Made by a program: the position numbers and the translations under genes. Below, in pieces: positions 1-11,496 of a stretch of DNA of 64,000 bases. Location: contig NZ_KB907784.1 of assembly GCF_000382185.1 (NCBI RefSeq), forward strand, positions 62,001 to 126,000, written 5' to 3'. The DNA is from Bordetella sp. FB-8. Lineage in GTDB: Bacteria; Pseudomonadota; Gammaproteobacteria; Burkholderiales; Burkholderiaceae_B. The notes beneath the pieces are model-generated. The model was not told where the DNA came from, made no database searches, and saw nothing but the letters and a program-made list of their open reading frames with translations. Numbering within the stretch: the stretch's first letter is position 1; every line of letters begins with the position of its first letter.

Positions 1-393
1 CTGGCCGGAATAGGCGTGCAGAACGCCGCCAACCTATATTCTTCGGCCGGCTATTTCGCGGCCCTCGATACGCCGGACGCGAGTGCTTTCGATGCGCGCT
101 ACCGCAAACGCTTCGCTGGCGACAAATCCCTGATGAATGCGTTGGCCGAATCCTGCTATGAAGGCTTTCTTATGCTCGAATCGATCGCGCGGCGCGCCGG
201 TTCGATCAGCGTCGACAAATTCGAGCCTGCAAGCGAAGGAGCGAACTACGTCGGGCCGCGCGGCAAGGTCAGGATGCACGCACGCCATGTGATCGAGGAC
301 ATCCACGTCGCCTCCGTCAGCTCCGCGGGCTTCGAGGTCGTCAAAACTTTCCCGCAAGTTGGCTCCGGCCAGACCTGCACAATCGGATCATGA
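1..393 (+). CDS. Amide/urea-type ABC transporter substrate-binding protein (3' part)
   Basis: The reading frame is open from the first base, so the 5' end lies outside the window; about 130 C-terminal residues are present. The segments YFAALDTPDASAFDARYRKR and AESCYEGFLMLESIARRAGS resemble the C-terminal lobe of periplasmic type I binding proteins of the UrtA/FmdD/AmiC group, which bind urea, short amides or branched-chain amino acids. The next gene starts 22 bp downstream and encodes a LivH/UrtB permease, so this is the binding protein of that importer. The ligand cannot be settled from the fragment; urea or an amide is an inference from the family look. Confidence 0.75.
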   Translation: MAGIGVQNAANLYSSAGYFAALDTPDASAFDARYRKRFAGDKSLMNALAESCYEGFLMLESIARRAGSISVDKFEPASEGANYVGPRGKVRMHARHVIEDIHVASVSSAGFEVVKTFPQVGSGQTCTIGS

Positions 394-414
394 GCACGGC
401 CACCGGGAAACGCC

Positions 415-1272
415 ATGCATGACGGAACGCTGGCCATCTTCGCGCTTGACCTGTGCTATGAATGCGCCATCCTTGCCCTCACCGCGCTCGGCCTGGCCAT
501 CATATTCGGCCTGCTGGGCGTGCTCAACATGGCGCACGGCGAGTTCGTGATGATGGGCGCCTACTGCTCGGTCTACGTCCAGCAGGAGGGATGGCCGGCG
601 CTGGCAGCCTTGCCGCTTGCCGTGGCGCTGTGCTGCGTGCTCGGATGGGTGATGGAACGCTGGCTGATCCGTCCGCTCTACCGCCGGCCTTTCGATACCC
701 TGCTGGCGACGTGGGGCCTGTCCATTCTGCTGCGCGAGGCGGTCAAGGCGATCTTCGGCGCCGGCTACCAGAATGTCGATCTCGTGCTGGCTCGGCCGGT
801 TCATGTCGCCGGCGCAGACTATCCGGCGTACCGCCTCGCATTGATTGCCTGCACCGCGCTCGGCCTGACCGCGCTGGGGTTATGGTTCCGGCGCAGCCAA
901 GCGGGCGCACGCATCCGGGCGATGACGGGCAATCCCCTGCTGGCGCAGGCCATGGGCATCGATACGGTGCGGCTTGCCAGCACCAGCTTCGTCATCGGTG
1001 TGGTCCTGGCTGGCGTATCGGGCGTATTGCTGGCGCCGCTCGTCAGGGTCGATCCGTACATGGGGCTGAACTATCTATTGAACGCGTTCTTCGTGCTGAT
1101 CGTCGGCGGCTTGGGCACCTTGGCCGGACTTGCGGCCGGCACCGGCATCGTTGCGGGCACGCAAAGCACGGTGGCCTCGCTGCTGGACCAGACCTACGGT
1201 TATGCGGCCGTACTGCTGGTTTCCATCGTCTTCCTGTGGCTGCGTCCTCATGGCCTCGTCGCGCGCCGCTGA
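415..1272 (+). CDS. ABC transporter inner-membrane permease, LivH/UrtB type
   Basis: A 285-residue polytopic membrane protein with the LivH/UrtB signature: an early segment LGLAIIFGLLGVLNMAHGEF followed by MMGAYCSVYV, and a later LNAFFVLIVGGLGTLAG. It forms one half of the membrane pore of an importer for branched-chain amino acids, amides or urea. It is short, like LivH/FmdE, and lacks the long N-terminal extension of many UrtB proteins. The gene overlaps the next one by 23 bp, pointing to translational coupling. Family assignment is firm, substrate is not. Confidence 0.85.
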   Translation: MHDGTLAIFALDLCYECAILALTALGLAIIFGLLGVLNMAHGEFVMMGAYCSVYVQQEGWPALAALPLAVALCCVLGWVMERWLIRPLYRRPFDTLLATWGLSILLREAVKAIFGAGYQNVDLVLARPVHVAGADYPAYRLALIACTALGLTALGLWFRRSQAGARIRAMTGNPLLAQAMGIDTVRLASTSFVIGVVLAGVSGVLLAPLVRVDPYMGLNYLLNAFFVLIVGGLGTLAGLAAGTGIVAGTQSTVASLLDQTYGYAAVLLVSIVFLWLRPHGLVARR

Positions 1273-3016
1273 TTTCGCCGTGCAGGCCCCGCTCGCGGTG
1301 ATCCTGCTCGCCGTGCCGCGGCTTTTCGGCGACTACTACGCCTATCAGATCGGACTGTATCTGCTGTACGGCATCGCCACGCAAGGCGTTGCCCTATGCT
1401 GGGGACAAGCCGGTTTCCTGAGCCTGGGACAAGCCGTCTTCTTCGGTACGGGCGCCTATCTGTCGGGACTCATTTTGCGCGCCGCCACGCAGCATGCGTC
1501 ATGGCTTGCGCTACTTCCGCTGTGCCTGCTTACGCCAGCTTTGCTTGCGTATATCGTAGGACGCCTGGTGTTCGCCCGACGCGTAGACAGCGGTCCGTAC
1601 TTTTCCCTGATCACCCTTGCGCTGGCCATGCTGGCCACCGTCCTCGCCAATAGCTGGAGCGGCATGACCGGCGGCTTCAACGGCCTGACCGGGATCCCGG
1701 ATCTTCCCGGCACGGACCGGTACGCCACACTCTATTACGTGATCGCCGCCGGAGCCATCGCCTGGACCGCGCTATTTTCGTGGCTGCGACACAAACCACT
1801 GGGCGTGCTGTGGACCGCCCTCGCGCAAAACGAAGACCGTCTGCAGTTCTTCGGCTTCGCGACCGATCGGCTGAAGGCCTGCGCCTTTGCGGTCAGCGCC
1901 GCCGCGGCCGGCTTCGCGGGTGCGCTCTACGCGCCGCAGGAGGGTATTGTCACGCCTGACGCAATCGGCATTCTGCTATCGACGCAATTTGTCATCTGGG
2001 CCGCCGTGGGCGGCCGCCACAGCCCGGTCGGTTCGCAATTGGGCGCGCTGTCCATAGGACTGCTGTCGGCCGCGTTGCGCGACCGTTATCCGTTCTGGGA
2101 AGCGTTGACTGCGCTGGTATTCATCGGTTCGGTACTATGGCTTCCGAACGGACTGGCCGGCGCCGCGGCTGCGCTCGGATCTGGCCTGACGCGCCCCAAG
2201 CGCGCGTGCCGCGGCCCCGACATCGCGGCGCCGCTTCCGGCCTATCGTTGCGACCCCATTCCGGGTGCGCCAAAACTGGTTTTCGATCAAGTTCACGTCA
2301 AACGGGGTCCCGTCGCCATTCTCGATGGCTTGGCGCTGCATATTGCCAAACGCGGCATCACTTGCCTGATTGGCCCCAATGGGGCCGGAAAAACCTCGAT
2401 TTTCAACGCCTTGACGGGCCGTCTTGCACCAAGCCTTGGCTCGATCACGCTGGACGCGCACGAAATCTCGCGGCATAAAGCCTGGCAAGTCGCCCGCCTG
2501 GGCATCGGCCGCAAATTCCAGATTCCGTCTGTCTTCATGACCCTGACCGTCGAGCAAAACCTGCTTGTCGCGCTTTGGGCCAACCGGCTAGGCGCTGCAG
2601 CCTACCTTGATCGACGGCCGTTGCGGTGGGCCACGCCGCTTAAGCACGCCTTGCTCGGGCGCCTACCCATGCTCCGCGCTTATCAGCATGCGCCCGCCGC
2701 AACGCTCTCCCAAGGCGCGCGTCAGATGCTGGAGTTCGTAATGGTGGCATTGATGGAGCCGCGCCTTTTTCTGCTCGACGAACCCTGCGCAGGACTGTCT
2801 CCCGGAGAAACCCATCAATTGCTCGGCACCATCATCTGGGTGGTAGACCAATTGGATGCCAGCGCACTGCTGATCGAACACGACATGAGCGCCGTCGAAG
2901 CGATCAACGGCCAAATCCTGGTTCTGCACCAAGGCCGCTTGCTGGCAGAGGGTCCGCTGACGCACATCAAGGCGTCCGAGCAAGTTCGCGCCGTCTATGC
3001 TGGAGGACGAAAATGA
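1250..3016 (+). CDS. Fused ABC permease-ATPase (LivM/UrtC + LivG/UrtD)
   Basis: A 588-residue fusion. Residues about 1-330 are a LivM/UrtC permease (LGQAVFFGTGAYLSG; MTGGFNGLTGIPDLPG). Residues about 340-588 are a LivG/UrtD ATPase with Walker [10 protein letters not shown] near 374, signature LSQGARQ and Walker B LFLLDEPCAGLSPGE. The start is the ATG at 1250, inside the end of the upstream permease; the open frame extends further upstream but that part only shadows the permease gene. The second permease and first ATPase are normally separate polypeptides, so this is a half-transporter fusion. The stop overlaps the start of the second ATPase (ATGA). Confidence 0.85.
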   Translation: MASSRAADFAVQAPLAVILLAVPRLFGDYYAYQIGLYLLYGIATQGVALCWGQAGFLSLGQAVFFGTGAYLSGLILRAATQHASWLALLPLCLLTPALLAYIVGRLVFARRVDSGPYFSLITLALAMLATVLANSWSGMTGGFNGLTGIPDLPGTDRYATLYYVIAAGAIAWTALFSWLRHKPLGVLWTALAQNEDRLQFFGFATDRLKACAFAVSAAAAGFAGALYAPQEGIVTPDAIGILLSTQFVIWAAVGGRHSPVGSQLGALSIGLLSAALRDRYPFWEALTALVFIGSVLWLPNGLAGAAAALGSGLTRPKRACRGPDIAAPLPAYRCDPIPGAPKLVFDQVHVKRGPVAILDGLALHIAKRGITCLIGPNGAGKTSIFNALTGRLAPSLGSITLDAHEISRHKAWQVARLGIGRKFQIPSVFMTLTVEQNLLVALWANRLGAAAYLDRRPLRWATPLKHALLGRLPMLRAYQHAPAATLSQGARQMLEFVMVALMEPRLFLLDEPCAGLSPGETHQLLGTIIWVVDQLDASALLIEHDMSAVEAINGQILVLHQGRLLAEGPLTHIKASEQVRAVYAGGRK

Positions 3017-3711
3017 GTGCCATCGCCTCTTTGGAATTCGACGACATCATCGCCGGCTATCGCGACACGACCGTGTTGCGCGGCATCAGCGGACGTATCG
3101 GTCCGGGCCAAGTATTGGGCGTCGTCGGCCGCAACGGCGTGGGCAAGACTACGCTCATGCACACATTGGCTGGCTTTATCACCCCATTCTCCGGCCGCAT
3201 CGCCTTCTCGGGCGAGCCTCTCGATGGCCTCACGCCACACCAGCGCCATGCGCGCGGCATCAGCTACGCCCCCCAGGATCGCGTCGTCTTCGATGACTTG
3301 TCGGTCGCCGACAATCTGACGATAGGCTGGCCCACGCGCAACCTCGCCCGCTATCGCCATACCTTCGAACGGTTTCCCCGCATTGCCCAACGCCTGCGTC
3401 AGAAGGCGGGACGCCTGAGCGGCGGCGAGAAGAAGCTGTTGTCCTTCGTGCGTGCAATCGGCGAAAACGCGCTTCTTACGCTGATGGACGAACCGACCGA
3501 AGGCGTCGCTCAGGAAAATATCGCCCTGACCGCGCGGACCATCACTGAACGCAAGGCGCAAGGCGCAGCATTCGTGATCGTCGAGCAAAATCTGGACTTT
3601 CTATTGTCATTGGCCGACATCTTGCTGGTACTCGACCACGGTTCGATCGTTGCGAGCGGGCCGACCGCCGAATTCGACCGCCCACGCGTCGAACAATATC
3701 TGGTGGTTTGA
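3013..3711 (+). CDS. ABC transporter ATPase, LivF/UrtE type
   Basis: A 232-residue ATPase, the second nucleotide-binding subunit of the importer. Walker A is GRNGVGKTT, the signature is LSGGEKK and Walker B is LTLMDEPTEGV, with the UrtE/LivF ending in which EQNLDFLLSLAD carries the switch region. It starts in an ATGA overlap with the fused permease-ATPase. It is the last gene of the operon; no strong terminator is visible after it. Confidence 0.87.
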   Translation: MSAIASLEFDDIIAGYRDTTVLRGISGRIGPGQVLGVVGRNGVGKTTLMHTLAGFITPFSGRIAFSGEPLDGLTPHQRHARGISYAPQDRVVFDDLSVADNLTIGWPTRNLARYRHTFERFPRIAQRLRQKAGRLSGGEKKLLSFVRAIGENALLTLMDEPTEGVAQENIALTARTITERKAQGAAFVIVEQNLDFLLSLADILLVLDHGSIVASGPTAEFDRPRVEQYLVV

Positions 3712-3721
3712 GACACGACGC

Positions 3722-3847
3722 TCAGGCCGCAGTTACCCGTCTCATTTGAAAAAAGCGAGCCGTAGTAGCCAAGCCCAGGGTCGTCAAGGCCAAGGAGCAC
3801 AGCAGGGCAGTCACACCGCAAGATACCCCCCGGATGGCGGTGTTCAT
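3722..3847 (-). CDS. Possible small membrane protein (41 aa), uncertain
   Basis: A 41-residue reading frame beginning MNTAIRGVSCG with one hydrophobic stretch (VTALLCSLALTTLGLATTA) followed by a basic tail (RFFQMRRV). An AGGAAG sequence lies about 9 nt before the ATG, a reasonable ribosome-binding site. It lies downstream of clpB on the same strand. I do not recognise a family. It may be a real small membrane protein, the remnant of a longer gene, or chance. Confidence 0.25.
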   Translation of the reverse strand: MNTAIRGVSCGVTALLCSLALTTLGLATTARFFQMRRVTAA

Positions 3848-3941
3848 CGGGCTGATCTTCCTGCGGCCATTCGCGGAAACGGCAGGAACAGCGCCCTGTC
3901 GCCCCTGCCGCCGTCCGGTGCTGCGGGTCCGGCTGCCGCCT

Positions 3942-6545
<2,604 letters not shown>

Positions 6546-6691
6546 GGTAGTCGGTTGGCGAGTGTTAATGAGCCAACCGCCAGGCAGACTGCGAGGCGCG
6601 GCTCGATGATCTACATATGGGGACCGTGCCGCGAAATTCAACACTTGCCGTTCGATGCGATCCCGATTCGTTTATATGTCCGATTCGTTTC

Positions 6692-7111
6692 ATGAGCATA
6701 ACCATTTTTGTCTACGGCACGCTACGAAGCGGCGAAATCAATGACCTGTCCCTGGCGGCGTGCCGGGCCGGCCTGCCGGCGCCCAGGCTGCTCGGTCCAG
6801 CGCGGGTGCCGGGCCGACTGGTGGATTTCGGCGACTGGCCCGGGCTGTTGCCCGGGCCAGGAACCGTGCTGGGCGACCTGTACGAAGTCGATCCCAGCCT
6901 GATCCCGCTGATGGATGAGATCGAGGAATACACGCCCGATACGCCCTGCTGCTTCGTGCGCCGGCAGGTGACGGCGCGGACCGATGATGGGCCGGTGGAC
7001 TGCCAGTACTACCCCATCGATCCGGCATTTCGCGGCACGGCCCGGGACATGCCGGGGGATGAGTATGATTGGGTCGGCTATAGATCGGAACGCTTATCGG
7101 AACGCTCATGA
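6692..7111 (+). CDS. Gamma-glutamylcyclotransferase-like (AIG2/GGCT fold) protein
   Basis: A 139-residue protein opening with MSITIFVYGTLRSGEIN. The FVYGTLRSG segment is the family's substrate-binding loop. VDPSLIPLMDEIEEYTP contains the acidic residue expected for catalysis in this fold. Members cyclise gamma-glutamyl amines or dipeptides, but bacterial YtfP-like members are mostly uncharacterised. The start is the ATG at 6692; the longer open frame upstream is non-homologous. The stop overlaps the start of the next gene (ATGA), so the two are probably co-translated. Confidence 0.7.
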   Translation: MSITIFVYGTLRSGEINDLSLAACRAGLPAPRLLGPARVPGRLVDFGDWPGLLPGPGTVLGDLYEVDPSLIPLMDEIEEYTPDTPCCFVRRQVTARTDDGPVDCQYYPIDPAFRGTARDMPGDEYDWVGYRSERLSERS

Positions 7112-8289
7112 AGCCGCTCTCTTACTTTGTCTGCGCCTTGCTGCTGTTTGCCGCTTCGGCAAGCGCGACGGCCCAGACGCCGGGTCCTTCCGGCCCTGAT
7201 GGCGATGCGCCCTACATCAACCCCTACTCAGACCCCTATGCTTCGCCCGCTCCGGCGCCGCGGCCCAGCCCGCTGATTTCGCAGCGCTTGGAGCTGGGCG
7301 CACCCGGCCACCGGTATCCATTCCCGATCTATGCCAGCTTGCCCCTGGACGCTCCTGCCGGACTGAGAAAAGTAAAGCGTCTGGTGATCGTGGTACACGA
7401 CGAGCGCCGCGACGCCGAGCGCAGCCTGCGCGACATTACCGCCCTGTATGCCGGCCAGACCCGTGTTGCAGCCGACACGCTGGTGGTCGCGCCCCGCTTT
7501 CCAAGCATGGTGGATGCCGCCTTGCGCGGCATGCCGGCCTGGCACCGCACCGGATGGATGGAGGGCCTGCCCAGCATCGCCGTACGGGGCAGGCCGCTCC
7601 CGCGCAGTTCCTTCCTCATCCTGGACGACCTGCTGCGCCATTTCACCGCGCCCGACCGGCTGCCGTCGCTGCAGACCATCGTCCTGGCCGGCCACGGCGC
7701 CGGCGCGCAGATGGTGCAGCGCTATGCGGTGCTCAATCCGCTGGACGAGAGCCTGCGCGCCACCGGCTTGGGCATAAGTTACCTCGTCGCCAACGCCGAA
7801 TCCTATCTCTACCTGTCGCCGCTGCGGCCCAGCCGCACCGGCCGCGGCTATGCCCGCTACGAGCGCGGCATATGCCCGACCTACGAGCACTACCGCTACG
7901 GACTCGAAGACATGCCGGCCGTGCTGCAGGCCTATGACGGCAGGCTGGGCCGTGCCCAGCTCGCATCGCGCTACGCCCTGCGCCATGTGACCTACTTGCT
8001 GGGCAGCGCCGACAACAACCCCGAATACCGCGGCCTGGACAAAAGCTGCGGCGCCGAGGCGGAGGGCGCCACGCCGCTGGCGCGCGGCCTGGGATATTGG
8101 GGCTATGAAATGCGCGGGCATGGCAGGAACGCGCCCAAGCCGGCGCGCCACGGCTTCACCGTCGAGGGAATCGGACACAACGAAGCGGGGATGTACGCAT
8201 CGGCCTGCGCGGCGAAGGCCCTGCTGGGCAGCGGCGATTGGGCCACCAGCGCGACATGCAAAGCCTTGCCGGCCCAGCCTCGCGGATAA
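7108..8289 (+). CDS. Exported alpha/beta-hydrolase-fold protein lacking the nucleophile serine
   Basis: A 393-residue protein with a signal peptide (MKPLSYFVCALLLFAASASA, cleavage near TAQ). Its core looks like an alpha/beta hydrolase: strand VKRLVIVVHDE, an elbow LQTIVLAGHGAGAQMVQRY, a late acidic loop LLGSADNNPE and a terminal VEGIGHNEAGMY resembling the catalytic His segment. The elbow reads G-H-G-A-G where G-x-S-x-G is expected: residue 197 is Gly (codon GGC at 7696), one base from Ser AGC. It is therefore probably not a classic serine hydrolase. It is coupled to the cyclotransferase-like gene by an ATGA overlap. Function unknown. Confidence 0.65.
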   Translation: MKPLSYFVCALLLFAASASATAQTPGPSGPDGDAPYINPYSDPYASPAPAPRPSPLISQRLELGAPGHRYPFPIYASLPLDAPAGLRKVKRLVIVVHDERRDAERSLRDITALYAGQTRVAADTLVVAPRFPSMVDAALRGMPAWHRTGWMEGLPSIAVRGRPLPRSSFLILDDLLRHFTAPDRLPSLQTIVLAGHGAGAQMVQRYAVLNPLDESLRATGLGISYLVANAESYLYLSPLRPSRTGRGYARYERGICPTYEHYRYGLEDMPAVLQAYDGRLGRAQLASRYALRHVTYLLGSADNNPEYRGLDKSCGAEAEGATPLARGLGYWGYEMRGHGRNAPKPARHGFTVEGIGHNEAGMYASACAAKALLGSGDWATSATCKALPAQPRG

Positions 8290-8299
8290 CCGGGCGAGG

Positions 8300-8650
8300 T
8301 CAGTCCCTGCGCGCGCCCGTTAGCGGAAAAGGCGTGGACTCGCGCCTTTCCAGCACGACCGCATCGGGCGCCTCGATCAGCAAGTCCGCGCGGGCCTGCG
8401 CCACGCAGGGCAGTATCCAACCATCGGCCTTCTCGTCCGAACTCAGTCCCGGCCATTGCACGACATAATCCACCTGCCCCTGCAGCATGCGGCACAGGCA
8501 GCTGCGGCAAACGCCGTTGCGGCACGAACTGGGCAAGCGTATACCCGCCCGCTGCGCCTCGAGCAGCACGGTGGCCTGCGGACGGCTCTCGAAACGCCAA
8601 TCCGAAGGCCGCAAGGCCACCGTGTATGCCGTGCCGGCCGAATCGGTCAT
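8300..8650 (-). CDS. [2Fe-2S] ferredoxin-type protein
   Basis: A 116-residue plant-type ferredoxin fold. The cluster ligands are visible as C-x4-C-x2-C in SSCRNGVCRSCLC plus a later Cys in WILPCVAQA. It would act as a small electron carrier; partner unknown. The ATG at 8650 overlaps the stop of the Nudix gene (ATGA), which fixes the start and suggests co-translation of Nudix and ferredoxin. Confidence 0.8.
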   Translation of the reverse strand: MTDSAGTAYTVALRPSDWRFESRPQATVLLEAQRAGIRLPSSCRNGVCRSCLCRMLQGQVDYVVQWPGLSSDEKADGWILPCVAQARADLLIEAPDAVVLERRESTPFPLTGARRD

Positions 8651-9237
8651 GCGTCCTGCCAGTCCAGTTGCCAGGTGCCCGCAGCCACGTTCTGCAGCCA
8701 GAGCAGGCAGGTGAGAGTCTTGGCATCGGTGATGCGGCCTTCGCGGCTGGCGGCCAGCAGTTCGGGAAGGGTCATGGCGCCCACGTCCAGGAACTCGTCC
8801 TCGTCGAGCCGGCGCTCTCCGGCCTTCATGCCGCGCGCGAAGAAAATGTGAATGATTTCGGTCGAGTAAGCAATGGCGATATGCAGGGCGCCCGCATGGG
8901 CCCATTGCGAGGCGGTATAACCGGTTTCCTCGAACAGCTCGCGCTGGGCGCAAACCAGCGGTTCTTCGCCGGGGTCGAGCTTGCCGGCCGGCAGCTCCGT
9001 CATCACCCTACCCACCGGGTAGCGATGCTGGCGCTCGACCAGCACACGGCCGTCGTCCAGTTGCGCGATCACCACCACCGCGCCGGGGTGCACGATGTAC
9101 TCGCGCCAGGCATCGCGACCATTGGGCAGGCGCACGGCATCGCGGCGCACCTTCAAGAAGCCGCCATCGTAGACCAGTTCACTGTCGAGCTTGGTCTCGA
9201 TCAGGTGCGCGTCCTCGCGCGAAGATTTTTCGCTCAT
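8647..9237 (-). CDS. Nudix hydrolase, ADP-ribose pyrophosphatase type
   Basis: A 196-residue protein with a complete Nudix box: G-KLDPG-E-EPLVCAQ-REL-F-EE-T-G. The N-terminal beta region (YIVHPGAVVVIAQLDDGRV) and C-terminal part match the NudF/ADP-ribose pyrophosphatase group, which hydrolyses ADP-ribose and related nucleoside diphosphate sugars. The start at 9237 overlaps the stop of the upstream small exported protein gene, making a three-gene ATGA-coupled set with the ferredoxin. Substrate is inferred from family only. Confidence 0.82.
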   Translation of the reverse strand: MSEKSSREDAHLIETKLDSELVYDGGFLKVRRDAVRLPNGRDAWREYIVHPGAVVVIAQLDDGRVLVERQHRYPVGRVMTELPAGKLDPGEEPLVCAQRELFEETGYTASQWAHAGALHIAIAYSTEIIHIFFARGMKAGERRLDEDEFLDVGAMTLPELLAASREGRITDAKTLTCLLWLQNVAAGTWQLDWQDA

Positions 9238-9560
9238 GGCCGTACCGCTCCCTGTTTGCGGCGCTCCTGCAGCGCCTTCAGACATTGCATGACTCCGCTC
9301 TGCCTGTCGGCATTGGTGATCGCGGCGCGATCGGACACGGTGCGGCAGCGCTGATATTGGGCCAGGCTTTCGGGCGTATCGTGAACGATGCCGGACGCGG
9401 CGGGCGGGCCGCCCGCCGCGTCCTGGGTGATGGTCAGCGTGGACGGCGGGGAAAGACTGCCTGGCGCGGCGGGGAACTGGTAGTGCTGCGTCGTCTGGGT
9501 CGGCGCCGCAGCGCACGGCAGCGCCAGGCAGGCGGCGATCAGCAGGAGGAATTTCTTCAT
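9234..9560 (-). CDS. Small exported protein of unknown function
   Basis: A 108-residue protein with a clear signal peptide (MKKFLLLIAACLALPCAAA) followed by a Pro/Ser/Thr-rich region and a C-terminal part with two Cys (YQRCRTVSD and GVMQCLKALQ) that could form a disulfide in the periplasm. I do not recognise a family. It is coupled to the Nudix gene through an ATGA overlap. Confidence 0.6.
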   Translation of the reverse strand: MKKFLLLIAACLALPCAAAPTQTTQHYQFPAAPGSLSPPSTLTITQDAAGGPPAASGIVHDTPESLAQYQRCRTVSDRAAITNADRQSGVMQCLKALQERRKQGAVRP

Positions 9561-9666
9561 GGCGGCCTCGAAATACGGCTGGAAATGGCATGGTAGCCGC
9601 TTCCAGCGTCGAATATTCGTGTAACCCGCTTTCGCCTCGATACGAGAACGCGTAATGCGGCGCCGG

Positions 9667-11454
9667 CTAAACCGCCGCCATCTGCCATCCCCCGACACCA
9701 TCGAGTATCAAGCGATGGCTGTGGAAGGCATCCAGCGAGCTGCGATGCCCGACGCTGACCAGTACGCTGTCAGGAAGGCGGGCGCGCAGCAACGTGTACA
9801 AGGCATGCTCCAGACCTTCATCGGTGGCCGAGGTGGCCTCGTCCAGGAACACGACCTTGGGCTGATTGACCAGCACGCGGGCAAACGCCACGCGCTGCTG
9901 CTCGCCGATGGACAGAATGCGCGACCAGTCGGCCGCCTCGTCCAACTTGCCGGCAAGATGTCCCAGGCTCACCTGGCCCAGGACATCCCGCAGACGGGCA
10001 TCGTCGGCCGGGTCTGCCTGGCCCGGATACACCACCGCGCCGCGCAGCTCACCCAACGGCAAATACGGACGCTGAGACAGAAAGAGCGACTGTGCGCCCA
10101 GGGGCCGTGCCACCTTGCCTTGCGCATAGGGCCACAGTCCGGCCACCGCGCGCAGCAGCGTGGTCTTGCCACTGCCCGAAGGCCCCTTGATCAGCACCGA
10201 TTCGCCCGGCAGCAGTGTCATGTCCAGGTCGCGCAGCAACGACTTTCCGTCCGGCCGGCTCACCGACAGCCCGCTCAACTGCAGGCCCGCGTCCCGCTCG
10301 TCGCTCTGCACGGCCGGCAGTGCGCGGGCGGCCGCGCTGGAATCGAGAAAACCTTCGAGACGATCCAGCGTGGCACGATAGGAGGCGAAGCTGTCGTAGG
10401 AAGAACGGAAGAAGGACAGCGAATCCTGCACTTGGCCGAAGGCCTGTGCGGTCTGGATCACGTCGCCCAGCTGGATGGCCTTGCTGAAAAAACGCGGCGC
10501 CTGCAGCAGAAACGGAAACACCACCGCCACCTGGCTTACCACCAGATTGAAGCCGTCGAACTTCAGGGTCCGGTAGATCAGCGCCCACAAATTGGCGATA
10601 TACGCCAGGAATCGCCGAATCAAGTTTGCGTTCTCGACGCGCTCACCCTGGTAGAAGGCCACGTTCTCGGCATTCTCGCGCAGGCGTATCAACGCATAGC
10701 GGTAGTTGGCCGCCAGCCGCTCGCTCAGAAAGCTCAGGCGGATCAGAGGACGGCCGATGCGAAACGCCAGCCAGGTCGCCACCAGCACATACAGATAAAC
10801 GATGAACACCATGGCACGCGGGATCTCGAGGCCCAGCACCATGAGCGGTGCCGACAACTGCCACAGGATGCCGGTGAAGGCGAACATCGATACCAGGGAG
10901 CTGATGACGCCCAGGGCCAGCGTCCTGGATCCCGAGGTGAACGAGGACACGTCCAGCTGGATGCGCTGGTCGGGGTTGTCCACGACCGGTTCGACGAATT
11001 GCCCGCGATAGTAGGAGCGTCCCTGCATCCAGTCCTGCAGCAGGCGCTCGTTGAGCCAGGTGCGCCAGTGGATGTCGAAGGCCTGGTTGATCAGGTAAGC
11101 GATCAAGGCGCGCGTCACGATAATCGCGGCCAGTATCGCGAACAGGCCCAGGAAATGCCAGAACGCCGGTTCGTCCAGCTTCTGCAAGGCGTCGTAGAAG
11201 CCCTTGTACCAGAACGAAAACAGCACATCCATGCGCACCGAGAAGAGCGACAGCAGGATCAGCAGGCAGACGACCGCCAGCGGCTTGCCGCTGCGCCTGG
11301 GCGTGAAATAAGGCCAGGCCAGGCGCCAGAACTGTCGCCCCCATTGGGTGGTGCGCGCGAAAACCGCCGCCGCGATCGCCGAGACGACGATGACAATGCA
11401 GAAGGTCTTGGCCAGCCATATCAGGCTGTCGCTCACTTGTGCGTTCCAATCCAA
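9667..11454 (-). CDS. ABC transporter permease/ATPase, SbmA-YddA type
   Basis: A 595-residue fused half-transporter. The N-terminal 330 residues are membrane-spanning with the SbmA/BacA-like segments WRTWLNERLLQDWM, YYRGQF and NPDQRI. The C-terminal ATPase has Walker A GPSGSGKTTLL, signature LSIGEQQRVAFAR and Walker B VVFLDEATSATDEG. E. coli YddA and mycobacterial Rv1819c have this build; relatives move peptides or corrinoids. It would work as a homodimer in the inner membrane. Substrate cannot be inferred here. Confidence 0.82.
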   Translation of the reverse strand: MDWNAQVSDSLIWLAKTFCIVIVVSAIAAAVFARTTQWGRQFWRLAWPYFTPRRSGKPLAVVCLLILLSLFSVRMDVLFSFWYKGFYDALQKLDEPAFWHFLGLFAILAAIIVTRALIAYLINQAFDIHWRTWLNERLLQDWMQGRSYYRGQFVEPVVDNPDQRIQLDVSSFTSGSRTLALGVISSLVSMFAFTGILWQLSAPLMVLGLEIPRAMVFIVYLYVLVATWLAFRIGRPLIRLSFLSERLAANYRYALIRLRENAENVAFYQGERVENANLIRRFLAYIANLWALIYRTLKFDGFNLVVSQVAVVFPFLLQAPRFFSKAIQLGDVIQTAQAFGQVQDSLSFFRSSYDSFASYRATLDRLEGFLDSSAAARALPAVQSDERDAGLQLSGLSVSRPDGKSLLRDLDMTLLPGESVLIKGPSGSGKTTLLRAVAGLWPYAQGKVARPLGAQSLFLSQRPYLPLGELRGAVVYPGQADPADDARLRDVLGQVSLGHLAGKLDEAADWSRILSIGEQQRVAFARVLVNQPKVVFLDEATSATDEGLEHALYTLLRARLPDSVLVSVGHRSSLDAFHSHRLILDGVGGWQMAAV

Positions 11455-11496
11455 ATCATCACCTCTGTTGTGTGGAAACGGACTCTGTGTAATTTT

